Origin: Seonamhaeicola maritimus
GTDB taxonomy: Bacteria > Bacteroidota > Bacteroidia > Flavobacteriales > Flavobacteriaceae
Length of the DNA stretch: 64,000 bases
Direction of reading: 5' to 3'
Assembly: GCF_008056315.1 (NCBI RefSeq)
Contig: NZ_VRKQ01000008.1
Coordinates: forward strand, 1 to 64,000
The stretch's first letter is position 1. Each line of letters begins with the position of its first letter. The translations under genes and the position numbers were made by a program. The notes beneath the pieces are model-generated. The model saw nothing but the letters and a program-made list of their open reading frames with translations, searched no databases and was not told where the DNA came from. Positions 55,901 through 64,000 of this stretch are shown in pieces.

Positions 55901-56124
55901 ACTTCAGTATCTAGTCTAATATCACCTTTTCGGTTTTCTTCATCAGGACCGTGACAGGAAAAACAACGGTCTGATAATATAGGTTTGATATCAATATTAT
56001 AAGCCACTTCATCATCTATTGCTTTGTATTCTTGGGCTACTTTTTCAGGTAAATTATTGCCACAAGAAAATATAAAAAGCGTACAAATACTTAAAATTGA
56101 AATTTTAAAATAAGATGGTCTCAT
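52993..56124 (-). CDS. PSCyt1/DUF1549/LamG/DUF1553 di-haem lipoprotein (cassette 1)
   Basis: 1043 residues. Lipobox ends at Cys21 ('FIFSC'). Order: PSCyt1 cytochrome domain with haem motif 'RCFSCHGPDEENRKGDIRLD' (C54, C57, H58); DUF1549 (about 150-370) with a second CxxCH in 'LECAKCHDHKFDPIS'; a LamG/concanavalin-like domain (about 440-640, 'FTISLWTYQDKDN', 'HVSASYDGTMK'); DUF1553 (about 730-1000, 'LSKWLFDPENPLTARVAVNR'). It is likely exported and anchored. The LamG domain suggests glycan binding and the haems electron transfer, but no function is proved. Known mainly from Planctomycetes and related groups. Confidence 0.9.
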   Translation of the reverse strand: MRPSYFKISILSICTLFIFSCGNNLPEKVAQEYKAIDDEVAYNIDIKPILSDRCFSCHGPDEENRKGDIRLDTEVGLFAKSENGNKAFVPRNLSSSEAIHRILSDDPELMMPPPDSKLQLSDKEKALLVKWVEQGAEWKEHWAFITQNEASNIPKANLDWKQDNKIDYFIQNELAKNNLEPSEEAEKLQLLRRVTMDLTGLPPTLNDIEFFKNDLSDNAYENLVDQLMQTDAFAERLTLEWLDIARYADSHGIHADGVRTSYPWRDWVINAFKANMPFDQFITEQMAGDLLPNATRDQIIATAFNRNHPMTGEGGVIDEEVRLEYVANRTNTMGTALLGLTLECAKCHDHKFDPISQKEYFQLSSFFNNIKELGMTGNDGDYGPVVYLTNEEQDKIVEYIDSEIDNLEKAKVPETPKPLKRVVYHGFETIKNKRIIDNRKQTRTTGEVDLKPGKKGKAANFDHMDDSVRMNGLPQFEGNEPFTISLWTYQDKDNHKTKTLVGNAGSKDQKWRGWEIYLDSLNRAAFRIVSMLPHDYLHVTSEQTIHLNEWTHVSASYDGTMKAEGVSIFINGKAVPTKIYFDQLSGSSYPISGRFSKNNRDLSVGKSYRRFTGDDGIYAGTIDELYIYNGEILPNQAQKLFEDSQKTSNINVIGFDNTSGNRNKVASLRKKRLQLYDTVPNLMVMREAPGIRRTHVLGRGQYDNKGEEVNVGTISKVLPFDETKYEPNRLGLSKWLFDPENPLTARVAVNRYWQMIFGTGIVATTEDFGNQGSLPSHPELLDWLAEEFRNSGWDVRSLIRLMVTSATYKQSSKITESSLAIDPENKWLSRGPSYRWQAEFVRDNALAASGLLYDKVGGKSSRPYQPEGLWLEKGNFSQALFTFKKDSGKDQYRRSMYTFIRRTSPPPFMTIFDAPSRDVCTVRRERTNTPLQALVLLNDPQFVEASKALACRISENLSYNFENKIRKGYLLALTREPNYQEISIMKDLYNDQLNHFNRNQKEVVKFLNIGDFKIPDNLDKTEIAALSVACNTLFNMDEVYTKR

Positions 56125-56243
56125 TGTTTCTGAAAAAGGGAATTTATAACCTGACTTATTAAGATTGTTGTAAGATAGAGTTTTATTTGATTTTTTACAA
56201 TCGATTGGATTGATGTGAATAAAGAATGTAGTTTTATTATAGT

Positions 56244-57455
56244 TTAGTTTTTGAATAAATCACTAGCCGTTTTTGTGTTAATTTCCAAGATAGTAGGGTT
56301 TAATTCCATACGGTCAATTCCCTTTACTTCAAAGAGTACTTCGTAATATTCCGGGATGTTTCCAAATTTTGATTGCATTTGTTTTTCAAGTTCTGTGAGC
56401 AAATTTTCATCGGTAAAATATTTTAAACTTTGTGAAGCACCAGTATCCCAAATACCACCAAAGAGGTAAATGTCATTGCTGTTAGAACCAGGAATTTTCA
56501 TAATAATACCATAATCGGTATGGTATTCATTAGGATCACCAAAAGGACGAAGTGGTTTTGTCTGACCGTCCTTATCGGTGTAAATAATGGCGTCTAGTTC
56601 TGTATTATAAGGAAAGGCTGTAGTTTCAGTATAATCTCTAAAAAGACCAAAAGTTTTTATCATTCCTAAAACTACAAAATCACCATCTTGTAATGCTTTA
56701 GGATTGAAACGAGCCATATTTCTAACCGTGAAATTCTTATCGTTTTCAGTAAAAATATTAGTAAGGTCTTTTATCCATAAAGCACTGTTGTAAATTAGGA
56801 ATGTATATTCTGAAGGTTGATAAGCTATATGATTACTTTCGTTTTCAGTAGTTAAGGATTCAAATTCAGACAACGAGTTAACTGTTGCATTTCGTATCGT
56901 TTTAATACTGTTGCTTATGGTGTCAATCTCCTCATAAATAAATAAGTCACCAATAACTACCGTGAGTGCTTGCTCTTTGGATAGTAGTCCATTCCACAAT
57001 TTAGATTCTTGAATAGACAATGAATGTTTATTGCTTTTTAGTTGAAGGAAATTTAAGAAGACAGAAATTAATAGAAGCGAAATGACCGAAATCAGTACCG
57101 GTTTAAACTTGTTTTCTTTTTGAAGCTTATTTTCAGATTTTCTATCTATCAATAGAACTTCATAACTCCCTTTAGGGATTTTTAGAACCTTTTTTTCGTC
57201 TTTTCCTTCATTCTTATAATAGGCTTCTAACTTTTTTCTAAGGTTGTAAACATAAACACGGACAAGCGTATTCTGTGAAGGATCAAAATCTGTTCTCCCG
57301 AAAATTTCTGAGGCAATAGTCGTTTCTTTAGGAACGTTTTTGTTTAAAGTACAATCAACCAAATAACGTAGCAAATTAGCATAAGTGCTTGATTTTCCGA
57401 ATGATTTACTGGAAATAATCTTTTCTAAAAGCTTATTGTAGTTTGGTTGCTCCAC
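56244..57455 (-). CDS. Membrane-anchored winged-helix (ToxR-like) regulator
   Basis: 403 residues. An N-terminal winged helix-turn-helix (about 1-105) has the pattern 'YANLLRYLVDCTLNKNVPKE' and 'SEIFGRTDFDPSQNTLVRVY', then 'NLRKKLEAYY' and 'IPKGSYEV', known from OmpR/PhoB-like one-component regulators. A single transmembrane helix follows (about 118-138), then a 260-residue extracytoplasmic domain of unknown kind, possibly a ligand sensor. It stands between the two DUF1553/DUF1501 cassettes, divergent from the second, and is likely to control them. Two palindromes in the promoter between are likely operators. Confidence 0.84.
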   Translation of the reverse strand: MEQPNYNKLLEKIISSKSFGKSSTYANLLRYLVDCTLNKNVPKETTIASEIFGRTDFDPSQNTLVRVYVYNLRKKLEAYYKNEGKDEKKVLKIPKGSYEVLLIDRKSENKLQKENKFKPVLISVISLLLISVFLNFLQLKSNKHSLSIQESKLWNGLLSKEQALTVVIGDLFIYEEIDTISNSIKTIRNATVNSLSEFESLTTENESNHIAYQPSEYTFLIYNSALWIKDLTNIFTENDKNFTVRNMARFNPKALQDGDFVVLGMIKTFGLFRDYTETTAFPYNTELDAIIYTDKDGQTKPLRPFGDPNEYHTDYGIIMKIPGSNSNDIYLFGGIWDTGASQSLKYFTDENLLTELEKQMQSKFGNIPEYYEVLFEVKGIDRMELNPTILEINTKTASDLFKN

Positions 57456-57492
57456 GTGATATTTAGTGTAGATTTTAAAGGTAATAAATAAT

Positions 57493-57540
57493 TTATTAAC
57501 TGTTAATAAAACTGTTTATTCACTTATTAACTGTTAATAA
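57493..57540. promoter_or_regulatory. Pair of perfect 17-bp palindromes (likely operators)
   Basis: TTATTAACTGTTAATAA occurs at 57493-57509 and 57524-57540. Each is a perfect inverted repeat of 8 bp around a central T. Their 31-bp spacing is close to three helical turns. They lie between the divergent starts of the regulator (57455) and the DUF1553 gene (57578). Confidence 0.8.
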
Positions 57541-57577
57541 TGATGCCTATATTTGGAATTGCAGGTATTTTATAGGT

Positions 57578-60500
57578 ATGAGAAACAGTGCATTAGCTTT
57601 TATTGTTTTAATGCTGGTTTATGGTTGTGGGTGGAAAGCACCAGATAATCTTTTGCCGGTTTTAGAGAGTACACCAGGGACGGTGGATTTTAATTATCAT
57701 ATTAAACCTATCTTGTCTGACAAGTGTTTTGCTTGTCATGGACCGGATGTCGATAATCAGAAATCAGATTTAAGATTAGATACACCAGAGCATGCTTATA
57801 TGGCTTTGGGCGATGATAAGATTCATGCCATTGTTCCTGGGAAACCAGGCAAGAGTCATTTAATAGATAGGATTTTATCTTCGGATAGTGAAACGGTAAT
57901 GCCGCCACCTGATTTCAATTTGACTTTAACCGATGAGGAAAAGGCATTATTGATAAAATGGGTTTATCAGGGCGCGGAATACAAACCACATTGGTCTTTT
58001 ATAAAGCCTGAAAAGTCTAAGTTGTCTGATACTAAACATAAAATATGGACTAAAAACGATATTGATAATTATGTTGCTGCAAACCTAGATAGGCATAATT
58101 TAGAACCTTCGGAAGTGGCTTCAAAAGAAACCTTAATTCGTCGTTTGTCATTTGATCTTACAGGCTTGCCTCCAACTATTGAGCAAATGGAATCTTTTGC
58201 AAATGATGCTTCTGATGATGCTTATGAAAATTTGGTAGATGAGTTGTTATCTTCTTCGGCTTATGGAGAACGAATGGCTGCTGATTGGATGGACGTTGCT
58301 CGGTATGCGGATAGTGATGGTTATTTAGATGACAAACACCGAGATTTTAGTCCGTATAGAGATTGGGTGATAAAGGCCTTTAACCAAAATATGTCTTATG
58401 AGGAATTTGTTACTAAACAATTGGCAGGTGACTTAATACCAAATGCCAATGTTGAAACGGTGTTGCCAACAGCATTTAACAGATTACACAAAAAAAACTC
58501 TGAAGCGGGTATCGTATTTGAAGAATTTAGAGCGGAATATGTAGCCGATAGAACAGCTACCATGTCGAAAGCATTTTTGGGTTTAACTGTTGAGTGTGCC
58601 CGCTGTCATGACCATAAATACGATCCAATAAGTCAGAAAGATCATTTCAAATTAGCGGCATTTTTCAATAGCACCAATGAAATTGGAACAGCTGTTTATG
58701 GACCAGACCAAACACCAGGGCCATCGCTTTTATTGACTAATAAAGAACAGCAACAAATTATTGATTTTTTGGAGGGTGATATCGATGATTCGAGTAAAAA
58801 GTTAGCTGATATCATGGAAGAAGGAACTGCCTATTTTGAAAACTGGTTGAAAACAAGTAATGCCATTATTTATAAGAGTATTTCAGATGAAATTCGAAAA
58901 AGCTTAACAGCGTTATACAATTTTGACAAGTTCAAGCCTCAAGGAAAAAACACATATCTAATTCCGGCTAAAAATAACATTGAAGCCGCTAGAGCAAAAG
59001 AACCGGTTATTAAAGAAGGACAAGAAGGAAAAGGACTGTTTTTAAATGATTTCACCAGTTTTAATTTACCAAAAAAAGTGGGGTATTTTGATCATACCGA
59101 TCCGTTTTCCGTTAGTATATCAATTTTTCCAAACAAGGTATATGAAGATGCAATGGTATTTAATCATTGTGAGGATATTCGAAATGGATATAAAGGCTAT
59201 TCCCTGCATTTAGAGGATAATCATTTAAAGTTTATCATGGCTTTTTCGTGGCCTAGTAATGCCATTCAAATAACTTCTAAGGAACCAATTAAGGAGAAGG
59301 AATGGGCTAATATCACTATATCATATGATGGCTCCGGAACTGCAGAAGGGCTTCATTTGTTTAAGGACGGAGATGAAATTCCGGTGAACATTGATATGGA
59401 TCATCTTTATAAATCTATGCTGTTTAAATGGAATATCCATACTTATGGATTCCACGGATTTAGAATAGGAAGACGTGATGGGATGAGGTCTTTTGTCAAC
59501 GGTGGTATTGATAATTTAAAGATTTTCAATAAAGAATTATCTGCAATAGAGGTGAAATTTTTAGAGGATAAGAATGAGGTGAAGAACATTCTTGTTCAAA
59601 AGGAAACCGATAAGAATAGGGCTTTATTAGCTGATTACTACTTTGTTAACGTTAATAATTCAACTAAAGAAGAGAAGGAAAACCTTCAGCAATTAAAAAA
59701 GAAGTTAACGGCACATGTAGATAGTATTCCTGAAATTATGGTTTTAGGTGATTTGCCGGAACCTAGACCAACATTTGTGCTTGATAGAGGGCAATATGAT
59801 TCACCTACGGAAGAAGTGTTTGCTGGAGTGCCAGATGCTATACTTCCATTTGATAAAAACCTTCCAAAAAACAGGTTAGGCTTAACAAAATGGTTGTTTG
59901 ATAAAGAGCATCCATTGACTGCAAGAGTATTTGTAAATAGAATTTGGCAGATGCATTTTGGTAGTGGTCTTGTTGATACAGCCGATGATTTTGGAAACCA
60001 AGGAAGCTTACCATCACATCCAGAATTGTTGGATTATTTGGCTGTCAGTTTCATGGAGTCTGGTTGGGACATTAAAGCACTTCATAAACAGATTGTGATG
60101 TCTGCTACATATCAACAGAATTCAAAAGCAGATGATAATTTACTAGAGATTGACCCCGAAAATATTTTATTGGCAAGGGGTCCAAGTTTCAGGTTGCCTG
60201 CTGAAATGATTAGAGATAATGCTTTAGCTATAAGTGGTTTGTTGTCTGATAAAATTGGAGGTTCAAGTGTGTATCCGTATCAACCGGAGGGATTATGGGA
60301 TGAATTGAGCAATAAAAAGTGGCGATATAAATACCTGCAAGAACCAGGAGAAGGGCTTTATAGAAGAAGTTTATACACTGTTTGGAAACGTACCTCACCA
60401 CCACCAAGTATGAGTATTTTTGATGTTGCCGATAGAGGCACTTGCGCCGTTAAAAGAAGACAAACAAGTACGCCATTACAAGCTTTAGTATTACTCAATG

Positions 60501-60817
60501 ACCCTCAGTTTATTGAGGCAGGTAGAGTGTTGGCTGAAGATCTTATGAGCCGATATAAAAATGATACCATAAGACAACTGGAGCACGCTTTTAAGTTAGG
60601 AACCGGTAGAACTCCTGAAAAAGACGAATTAGCCATTTTACAAAAGTTTTATAACGATGAGGTTGGAAGGTTTGGAAATGAAAAAGATAATGCCATGGCT
60701 TATTTAAATATTGGCCAATCTACTTTGAAAAGGGATTCCAATTATATTCAAACTGCTGCTTTGGCAACGGTTGTGAATGGTATAATGAATACCACTGATG
60801 CTTATATGCTACGATAA
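57578..60817 (+). CDS. PSCyt1/DUF1549/LamG/DUF1553 di-haem lipoprotein (cassette 2)
   Basis: 1079 residues. Same architecture as the cassette 1 protein but clearly diverged. Lipobox ends at Cys17 ('VYGC'). Haem motifs are 'KCFACHGPDVDNQKSDLRLD' (C50, C53, H54) and 'VECARCHDHKYDPIS'. DUF1549 spans about 150-370, a LamG-like domain about 500-660 ('FSVSISIFPNKV', 'WANITISYDGSG') and DUF1553 about 770-1040 ('LTKWLFDKEHPLTARVFVNR', 'LYTVWKRTSPPPSMSIFD'). It starts 38 bp after the second palindrome and 13 bp before the next gene, so it heads a regulated operon. Confidence 0.9.
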   Translation: MRNSALAFIVLMLVYGCGWKAPDNLLPVLESTPGTVDFNYHIKPILSDKCFACHGPDVDNQKSDLRLDTPEHAYMALGDDKIHAIVPGKPGKSHLIDRILSSDSETVMPPPDFNLTLTDEEKALLIKWVYQGAEYKPHWSFIKPEKSKLSDTKHKIWTKNDIDNYVAANLDRHNLEPSEVASKETLIRRLSFDLTGLPPTIEQMESFANDASDDAYENLVDELLSSSAYGERMAADWMDVARYADSDGYLDDKHRDFSPYRDWVIKAFNQNMSYEEFVTKQLAGDLIPNANVETVLPTAFNRLHKKNSEAGIVFEEFRAEYVADRTATMSKAFLGLTVECARCHDHKYDPISQKDHFKLAAFFNSTNEIGTAVYGPDQTPGPSLLLTNKEQQQIIDFLEGDIDDSSKKLADIMEEGTAYFENWLKTSNAIIYKSISDEIRKSLTALYNFDKFKPQGKNTYLIPAKNNIEAARAKEPVIKEGQEGKGLFLNDFTSFNLPKKVGYFDHTDPFSVSISIFPNKVYEDAMVFNHCEDIRNGYKGYSLHLEDNHLKFIMAFSWPSNAIQITSKEPIKEKEWANITISYDGSGTAEGLHLFKDGDEIPVNIDMDHLYKSMLFKWNIHTYGFHGFRIGRRDGMRSFVNGGIDNLKIFNKELSAIEVKFLEDKNEVKNILVQKETDKNRALLADYYFVNVNNSTKEEKENLQQLKKKLTAHVDSIPEIMVLGDLPEPRPTFVLDRGQYDSPTEEVFAGVPDAILPFDKNLPKNRLGLTKWLFDKEHPLTARVFVNRIWQMHFGSGLVDTADDFGNQGSLPSHPELLDYLAVSFMESGWDIKALHKQIVMSATYQQNSKADDNLLEIDPENILLARGPSFRLPAEMIRDNALAISGLLSDKIGGSSVYPYQPEGLWDELSNKKWRYKYLQEPGEGLYRRSLYTVWKRTSPPPSMSIFDVADRGTCAVKRRQTSTPLQALVLLNDPQFIEAGRVLAEDLMSRYKNDTIRQLEHAFKLGTGRTPEKDELAILQKFYNDEVGRFGNEKDNAMAYLNIGQSTLKRDSNYIQTAALATVVNGIMNTTDAYMLR

Positions 60818-60829
60818 AAAAGAAAAACT

Positions 60830-62272
60830 ATGGACGAAATAAAAAGACAATTGCAATTTGCAGAATCCAGAAGAGGATTTCTAAAGAAAGCCTCATTAGG
60901 CTTTGGTTCCATAGCATTAAGTTCTATGTTGGCACCATCATCAGCATTTGGCAGTACACTTTTTGGTGGTATAAATGGCCCTAATTTTCCAGCTAAAGCA
61001 AAACGGGTAATTTACTTATTCCAGAGTGGAGCTCCATCTCAAATAGAAACCTTTGACTATAAGCCGTCTTTAGCAAAGTGGCATGGTAAAGAAATTCCAC
61101 CTTCAGTAAAAGGAACACAACGTAATTCAGGAATGGTAACAGACCAATCTACTTTTCCTTTGGTAAAATCTATTTTCGATTTTAAACAATATGGGCAATC
61201 CGGAATTTGGGTAAGTGAGCTTTTTCCTTATACTGCCGAGGTTGTCGATGAGCTTTGTCTCATCAATTCGATGTACACCGAAGCCATCAATCACGAACCA
61301 GCAGTTATGTTTTTACAAACAGGTTCACAGTTAAGTGGTCGTCCTTCAATAGGGTCTTGGTTAAGCTATGGTTTAGGTAGTGATAATCAAAATCTGCCCA
61401 ATTTTGTAGTGTTGGTGTCTAAAGGTGGAGGTGCACAACCTCTAAGTTCTGCGGCTTGGGGAAATGGGTTTTTAGCATCACATCATCAAGGAGTTCAGTT
61501 TAGATCAGGGAAAGATCCGGTGCTATATTTAAATAACCCACATGGGGTACATGACCACGACAGAAGAAGGGCTTTGGATTATATAAAAGCATTAAACGAT
61601 CAACAATATAGTTTATGGAATGATCCTGAAATTCAGTCCAAAATCAACCAATATGAAATGGCTTATAAGATGCAAAGTTCGGTGCCAGAAGCGGTGGATA
61701 CTAAAGAAGAACCCGATCATATTTATAATTTGTATGGGGAAGATGCGCGTATTCCTGGAACTTATGCTGCCAATTGTTTGCAAGCGCGTCGTTTGGCAGA
61801 ACGTGATGTAAAGTTTATTCAGCTCTATCATATGGGGTGGGATCAACATGGTAATTTACCAGGAGGTATAAAACGACAAGCAAAAGATACAGATCAAGCC
61901 ACGGCTGGTTTATTAAAAGATTTAAAACAACGAGGTTTATTAGAAGATACACTGGTTGTTTGGGGCGGTGAGTTTGGTAGAACCAGTTTTTCACAAGGGC
62001 GTTTAACTGCTGAGAACTATGGAAGGGACCATCATCCGGGATGTTTCACCATGTGGATGGCAGGGGCAGGTGTAAAAAAAGGTATGGTCTATGGGAAAAC
62101 CGATGAGTTTAGTTATAATGTGGTGGAAAATCCGGTACATGTGCACGATTTTCAAGCAACGCTGTTACATTTGTTAGGAATTGACCATGAAAGGCTTACT
62201 TTTAAACATCAGGGTAGACGATATAGGTTGACCGACGTTCACGGTCATGTGGTTAAAGACATTTTATCATAA
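60830..62272 (+). CDS. DUF1501 Tat-exported protein (cassette 2)
   Basis: 480 residues. Twin-arginine signal 'ESRRGFLKKASLGFGSIAL'. Parallel to the cassette 1 DUF1501 protein, with the same motifs ('VIYLFQSGAPSQIETFDYKP', 'HMGWDQHGN', 'VWGGEFGRTSF', 'GRDHHPG') and the same C-terminal ending 'LTDVHGHVVKDIL'. The two differ at many positions, so the duplication is old. Probably works in the periplasm with the preceding cytochrome lipoprotein. Reaction unknown. Confidence 0.9.
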   Translation: MDEIKRQLQFAESRRGFLKKASLGFGSIALSSMLAPSSAFGSTLFGGINGPNFPAKAKRVIYLFQSGAPSQIETFDYKPSLAKWHGKEIPPSVKGTQRNSGMVTDQSTFPLVKSIFDFKQYGQSGIWVSELFPYTAEVVDELCLINSMYTEAINHEPAVMFLQTGSQLSGRPSIGSWLSYGLGSDNQNLPNFVVLVSKGGGAQPLSSAAWGNGFLASHHQGVQFRSGKDPVLYLNNPHGVHDHDRRRALDYIKALNDQQYSLWNDPEIQSKINQYEMAYKMQSSVPEAVDTKEEPDHIYNLYGEDARIPGTYAANCLQARRLAERDVKFIQLYHMGWDQHGNLPGGIKRQAKDTDQATAGLLKDLKQRGLLEDTLVVWGGEFGRTSFSQGRLTAENYGRDHHPGCFTMWMAGAGVKKGMVYGKTDEFSYNVVENPVHVHDFQATLLHLLGIDHERLTFKHQGRRYRLTDVHGHVVKDILS

Positions 62273-62277
62273 AAGTT

Positions 62278-63342
62278 ATGCAGCGACGAACATTTATGAA
62301 AACATCAGTAAAAGCTATGGCGGCAACGGTAGTGGCTTCTTCCGTGCCATTTCATATTATGGCTTCCAAACCGAAATTGAGTGAAACTATTTTAGGCCAT
62401 GGTGATTTCAAATATCGATTGGAACGTGAATGGGGAAATCTAAACCCTAAAACGTTTCCTGTTAAAAATTGCCATGAAATGGTGATGGATAAAAAGGGAC
62501 GTTTGTTTATGCTGACAGATCATGTTAAAAACAACATGCTCATTTATGATATATCCGGAAAATTATTAGATAATTGGACCTTGAAACTCCCCGGAGCACA
62601 CGGATTAACATTACACAACGAAGGCGGTACGGAATATTTGTACATAACAGACCCTAATTTGGGTAAGGTTTTAAAATCTACACTTTCAGGAAAAGTAGTG
62701 AAGGAGTTTGAACATCCACACAAAAATGGCGCGTATAAATCGCACATGAATTTCCGTCCAACAGAAACTGCTGTAGGACCCAATGGCGATATTTATATTG
62801 CTGATGGTTATGGTTCGCAATTCATTTTACAATATGATACCAAAGGAAATTTCATCAGAAAGTTTGGAGGAGATAGTTTTTTACAAGAAGCTAAATTTAA
62901 ACAAGCCCATGGTGTGGCTATCGATACACGTGACCCTAACAATCTAACTTTAATATGTTCCGCTCGAATTAAAAATTCGTTTAAACGTTTCAGTTTAGAA
63001 GGTGAATATATTGAAACATATTATTTACCCGGAGCTTATGTGAGTCGTCCGGTTATTGATGGTGATAACCTATATTCAGGGGTTTGCTTCGGTATGGAAA
63101 AGGGTGATTATAATATGAAAATGAACCTAGGTTTTGTGACCATTTTAGATAAAGATAACAAGGTAGTATCCAACCCAGGCGGTACCAAACCAAAATATAA
63201 AAATGGGAAATTGAAATTGATGTATCAGGACGAACCTATTTTTAAGCATTGCCATGATGTGTGTGTAGACAACGATAAAAACTTATACGTTTGCCAATGG
63301 AATGCAGGGGGTGTTTATCCATATAAATTACATCGGGTCTGA
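62278..63342 (+). CDS. Tat-exported NHL-repeat beta-propeller protein
   Basis: 354 residues. The signal 'MQRRTFMKTSVKAMAATVVA' has the RR-x-F pattern of the Tat pathway. At least five propeller blades are visible ('FMLTDHVKNNMLIYD', 'LYITDPNLGKVLKS', 'IYIADGYGSQFILQYDTKG', 'LICSARIKNSFKRFSLEG'). The last His motif is 'PIFKHCHDVCVDN'. It may bind a ligand or metal. It lies 5 bp after the DUF1501 gene and is the third gene of the cassette 2 operon. Function unknown; the family of 6-bladed propellers has varied roles. Confidence 0.84.
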   Translation: MQRRTFMKTSVKAMAATVVASSVPFHIMASKPKLSETILGHGDFKYRLEREWGNLNPKTFPVKNCHEMVMDKKGRLFMLTDHVKNNMLIYDISGKLLDNWTLKLPGAHGLTLHNEGGTEYLYITDPNLGKVLKSTLSGKVVKEFEHPHKNGAYKSHMNFRPTETAVGPNGDIYIADGYGSQFILQYDTKGNFIRKFGGDSFLQEAKFKQAHGVAIDTRDPNNLTLICSARIKNSFKRFSLEGEYIETYYLPGAYVSRPVIDGDNLYSGVCFGMEKGDYNMKMNLGFVTILDKDNKVVSNPGGTKPKYKNGKLKLMYQDEPIFKHCHDVCVDNDKNLYVCQWNAGGVYPYKLHRV

Positions 63343-63416
63343 CTATAGAAAAAGTATAATACATATGTTGTTATTAATTTTTTAAATTTGACACCGCAAC
63401 AACTAAACACTAAACC

Positions 63417-64000
63417 ATGAATGAGACTTCAGACTTTGTTATTTTTCTAGGGCGTTTCCATCCACTTATTGTGCATTTACCAATCGGTTTTATTGTTTTA
63501 GCCGCCATTATGGAGGGGTTATCACATTTCAAAAAGAAAAAATATAACGGTTTAGATAAAGCCATAGCTATAACCATTTTTTGTGGAGCTATTGGTGCGG
63601 TATTATCTGTAATTATTGGTTTAATGCTGGCTAATCAAGGAGGTTATATTGAAGATACTTTGTTCTGGCACCAGTGGTTAGGAATTGTCGTTGCATTAAT
63701 CTCTTTCTTAGGTTGGGCGGTAAAAAAAGATATGTTACGAATTGGTTTTTTGTCTTCAAAAAAGATTCTAATTGCTTTAATAATTCTTATTTCTATTGTT
63801 GGGCATTTAGGAGGAAACCTAACTCATGGTAGTGATTATTTAACAGCATATGCACCAGGATTTATAAAAAAAGCATTTGGTCCTGAAGCTAGCCTAGTAG
63901 CAATAGATATTCCCAAAAAGCCAGATTCTGTAAAAGTATATCAGCATTTGGTTAAACCAGTATTGGATGCTAAATGTGTAAGTTGTCATGGTGATTCAAA
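63417..64000 (+). CDS. DUF2231-like membrane protein with c-type cytochrome domain (5' part)
   Basis: Starts at the ATG at 63417 and runs open to the window end, so the 3' end is missing. The first 145 residues have about four transmembrane helices, including 'GRFHPLIVHLPIGFIVLAAI', typical of DUF2231. The visible end holds a c-type haem motif 'CVSCHG' after 'LVKPVLDA', the start of a PSCyt1-like domain. It lies 74 bp after the propeller gene and on the same strand. It would be a membrane-bound electron carrier for the exported cassette 2 proteins; the rest is outside the window. Confidence 0.85.
   Translation, partial: MNETSDFVIFLGRFHPLIVHLPIGFIVLAAIMEGLSHFKKKKYNGLDKAIAITIFCGAIGAVLSVIIGLMLANQGGYIEDTLFWHQWLGIVVALISFLGWAVKKDMLRIGFLSSKKILIALIILISIVGHLGGNLTHGSDYLTAYAPGFIKKAFGPEASLVAIDIPKKPDSVKVYQHLVKPVLDAKCVSCHGDS

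Noticed and set aside
56155-56173. A sequence like the 17-bp palindrome upstream of cassette 1 (TTATTAAGATTGTTGTAA)
   Set aside because: Only the left half agrees; the right half is degenerate, so shared control of cassette 1 is not supported by this alone.
1-64000. CRISPR arrays, insertion sequences and rRNA genes
   Set aside because: I saw no regularly spaced repeats, transposase genes or rRNA segments on either strand.

Overview
The window is AT-rich DNA from a marine member of the Flavobacteriaceae (Bacteroidota). The evidence is the gene families: PorP/SprF, DUF6089, two tandem OmpH/Skp genes beside BamA, SusC/SusD, a FolK-deoxynucleoside kinase fusion, and TPR-LytS and TPR-LuxR type regulators. 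Promoters of the TTG-N17/18-TAnnTTTG type and the general lack of Shine-Dalgarno sequences agree. No species assignment is made.

Positions 1-33.8 kb are ordinary core chromosome. They hold the end of a PorP/SprF gene, a VWA lipoprotein, a LytS/LytTR sensor-regulator pair and a gamma-carbonic-anhydrase-like protein. A long minus-strand envelope cluster follows (CBS protein, nadK, DUF6089, uppS, bamA, two ompH, then murI). After it come pdxJ with a hydrolase, trigger factor-clpP-clpX, a GH3-family protein, rpsU, an AsmA-like protein, a queuosine-precursor transporter, folK-dNK, a small group with a methyltransferase, DUF2807, Crp/Fnr, cupin and SpoU genes, and mutS. tRNA-Gly(GCC) and tRNA-Leu(TAA) end this part.

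Positions 34.0-51.5 kb are a polysaccharide utilisation locus (PUL) aimed at an agar-like galactan. It holds a canonical GH117 enzyme, a GH117-like paralogue without the three active-site acids, a GH16 lipoprotein, a GH2 beta-galactosidase, SusC, SusD, a surface glycan-binding lipoprotein, a periplasmic VOC protein and a TPR-HTH regulator. There is no sulfatase. A 101-bp direct repeat (99/101 identical) flanks the PUL. It starts in the last 3 nt of tRNA-Leu and covers the tRNA terminator plus the 3' end of a DUF1501 gene, so the PUL looks like an insertion between the tRNA and the DUF1501 gene. A 19-bp direct-repeat motif (CCTCAATAAAAACTGAACA) recurs in the PUL control regions and is a good operator candidate.

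Positions 51.5-64 kb carry two divergent, paralogous cassettes of a secreted di-haem lipoprotein (PSCyt1/DUF1549/LamG/DUF1553) with a Tat-exported DUF1501 protein. A membrane-anchored ToxR-like regulator lies between them. The second cassette continues into a Tat-exported NHL beta-propeller protein and a membrane-bound c-type cytochrome cut by the window end. Two perfect 17-bp palindromes, 31 bp apart, sit in the promoter between the regulator and the second cassette. This regulated, duplicated exported cytochrome system is the best candidate here for an undescribed biological system.
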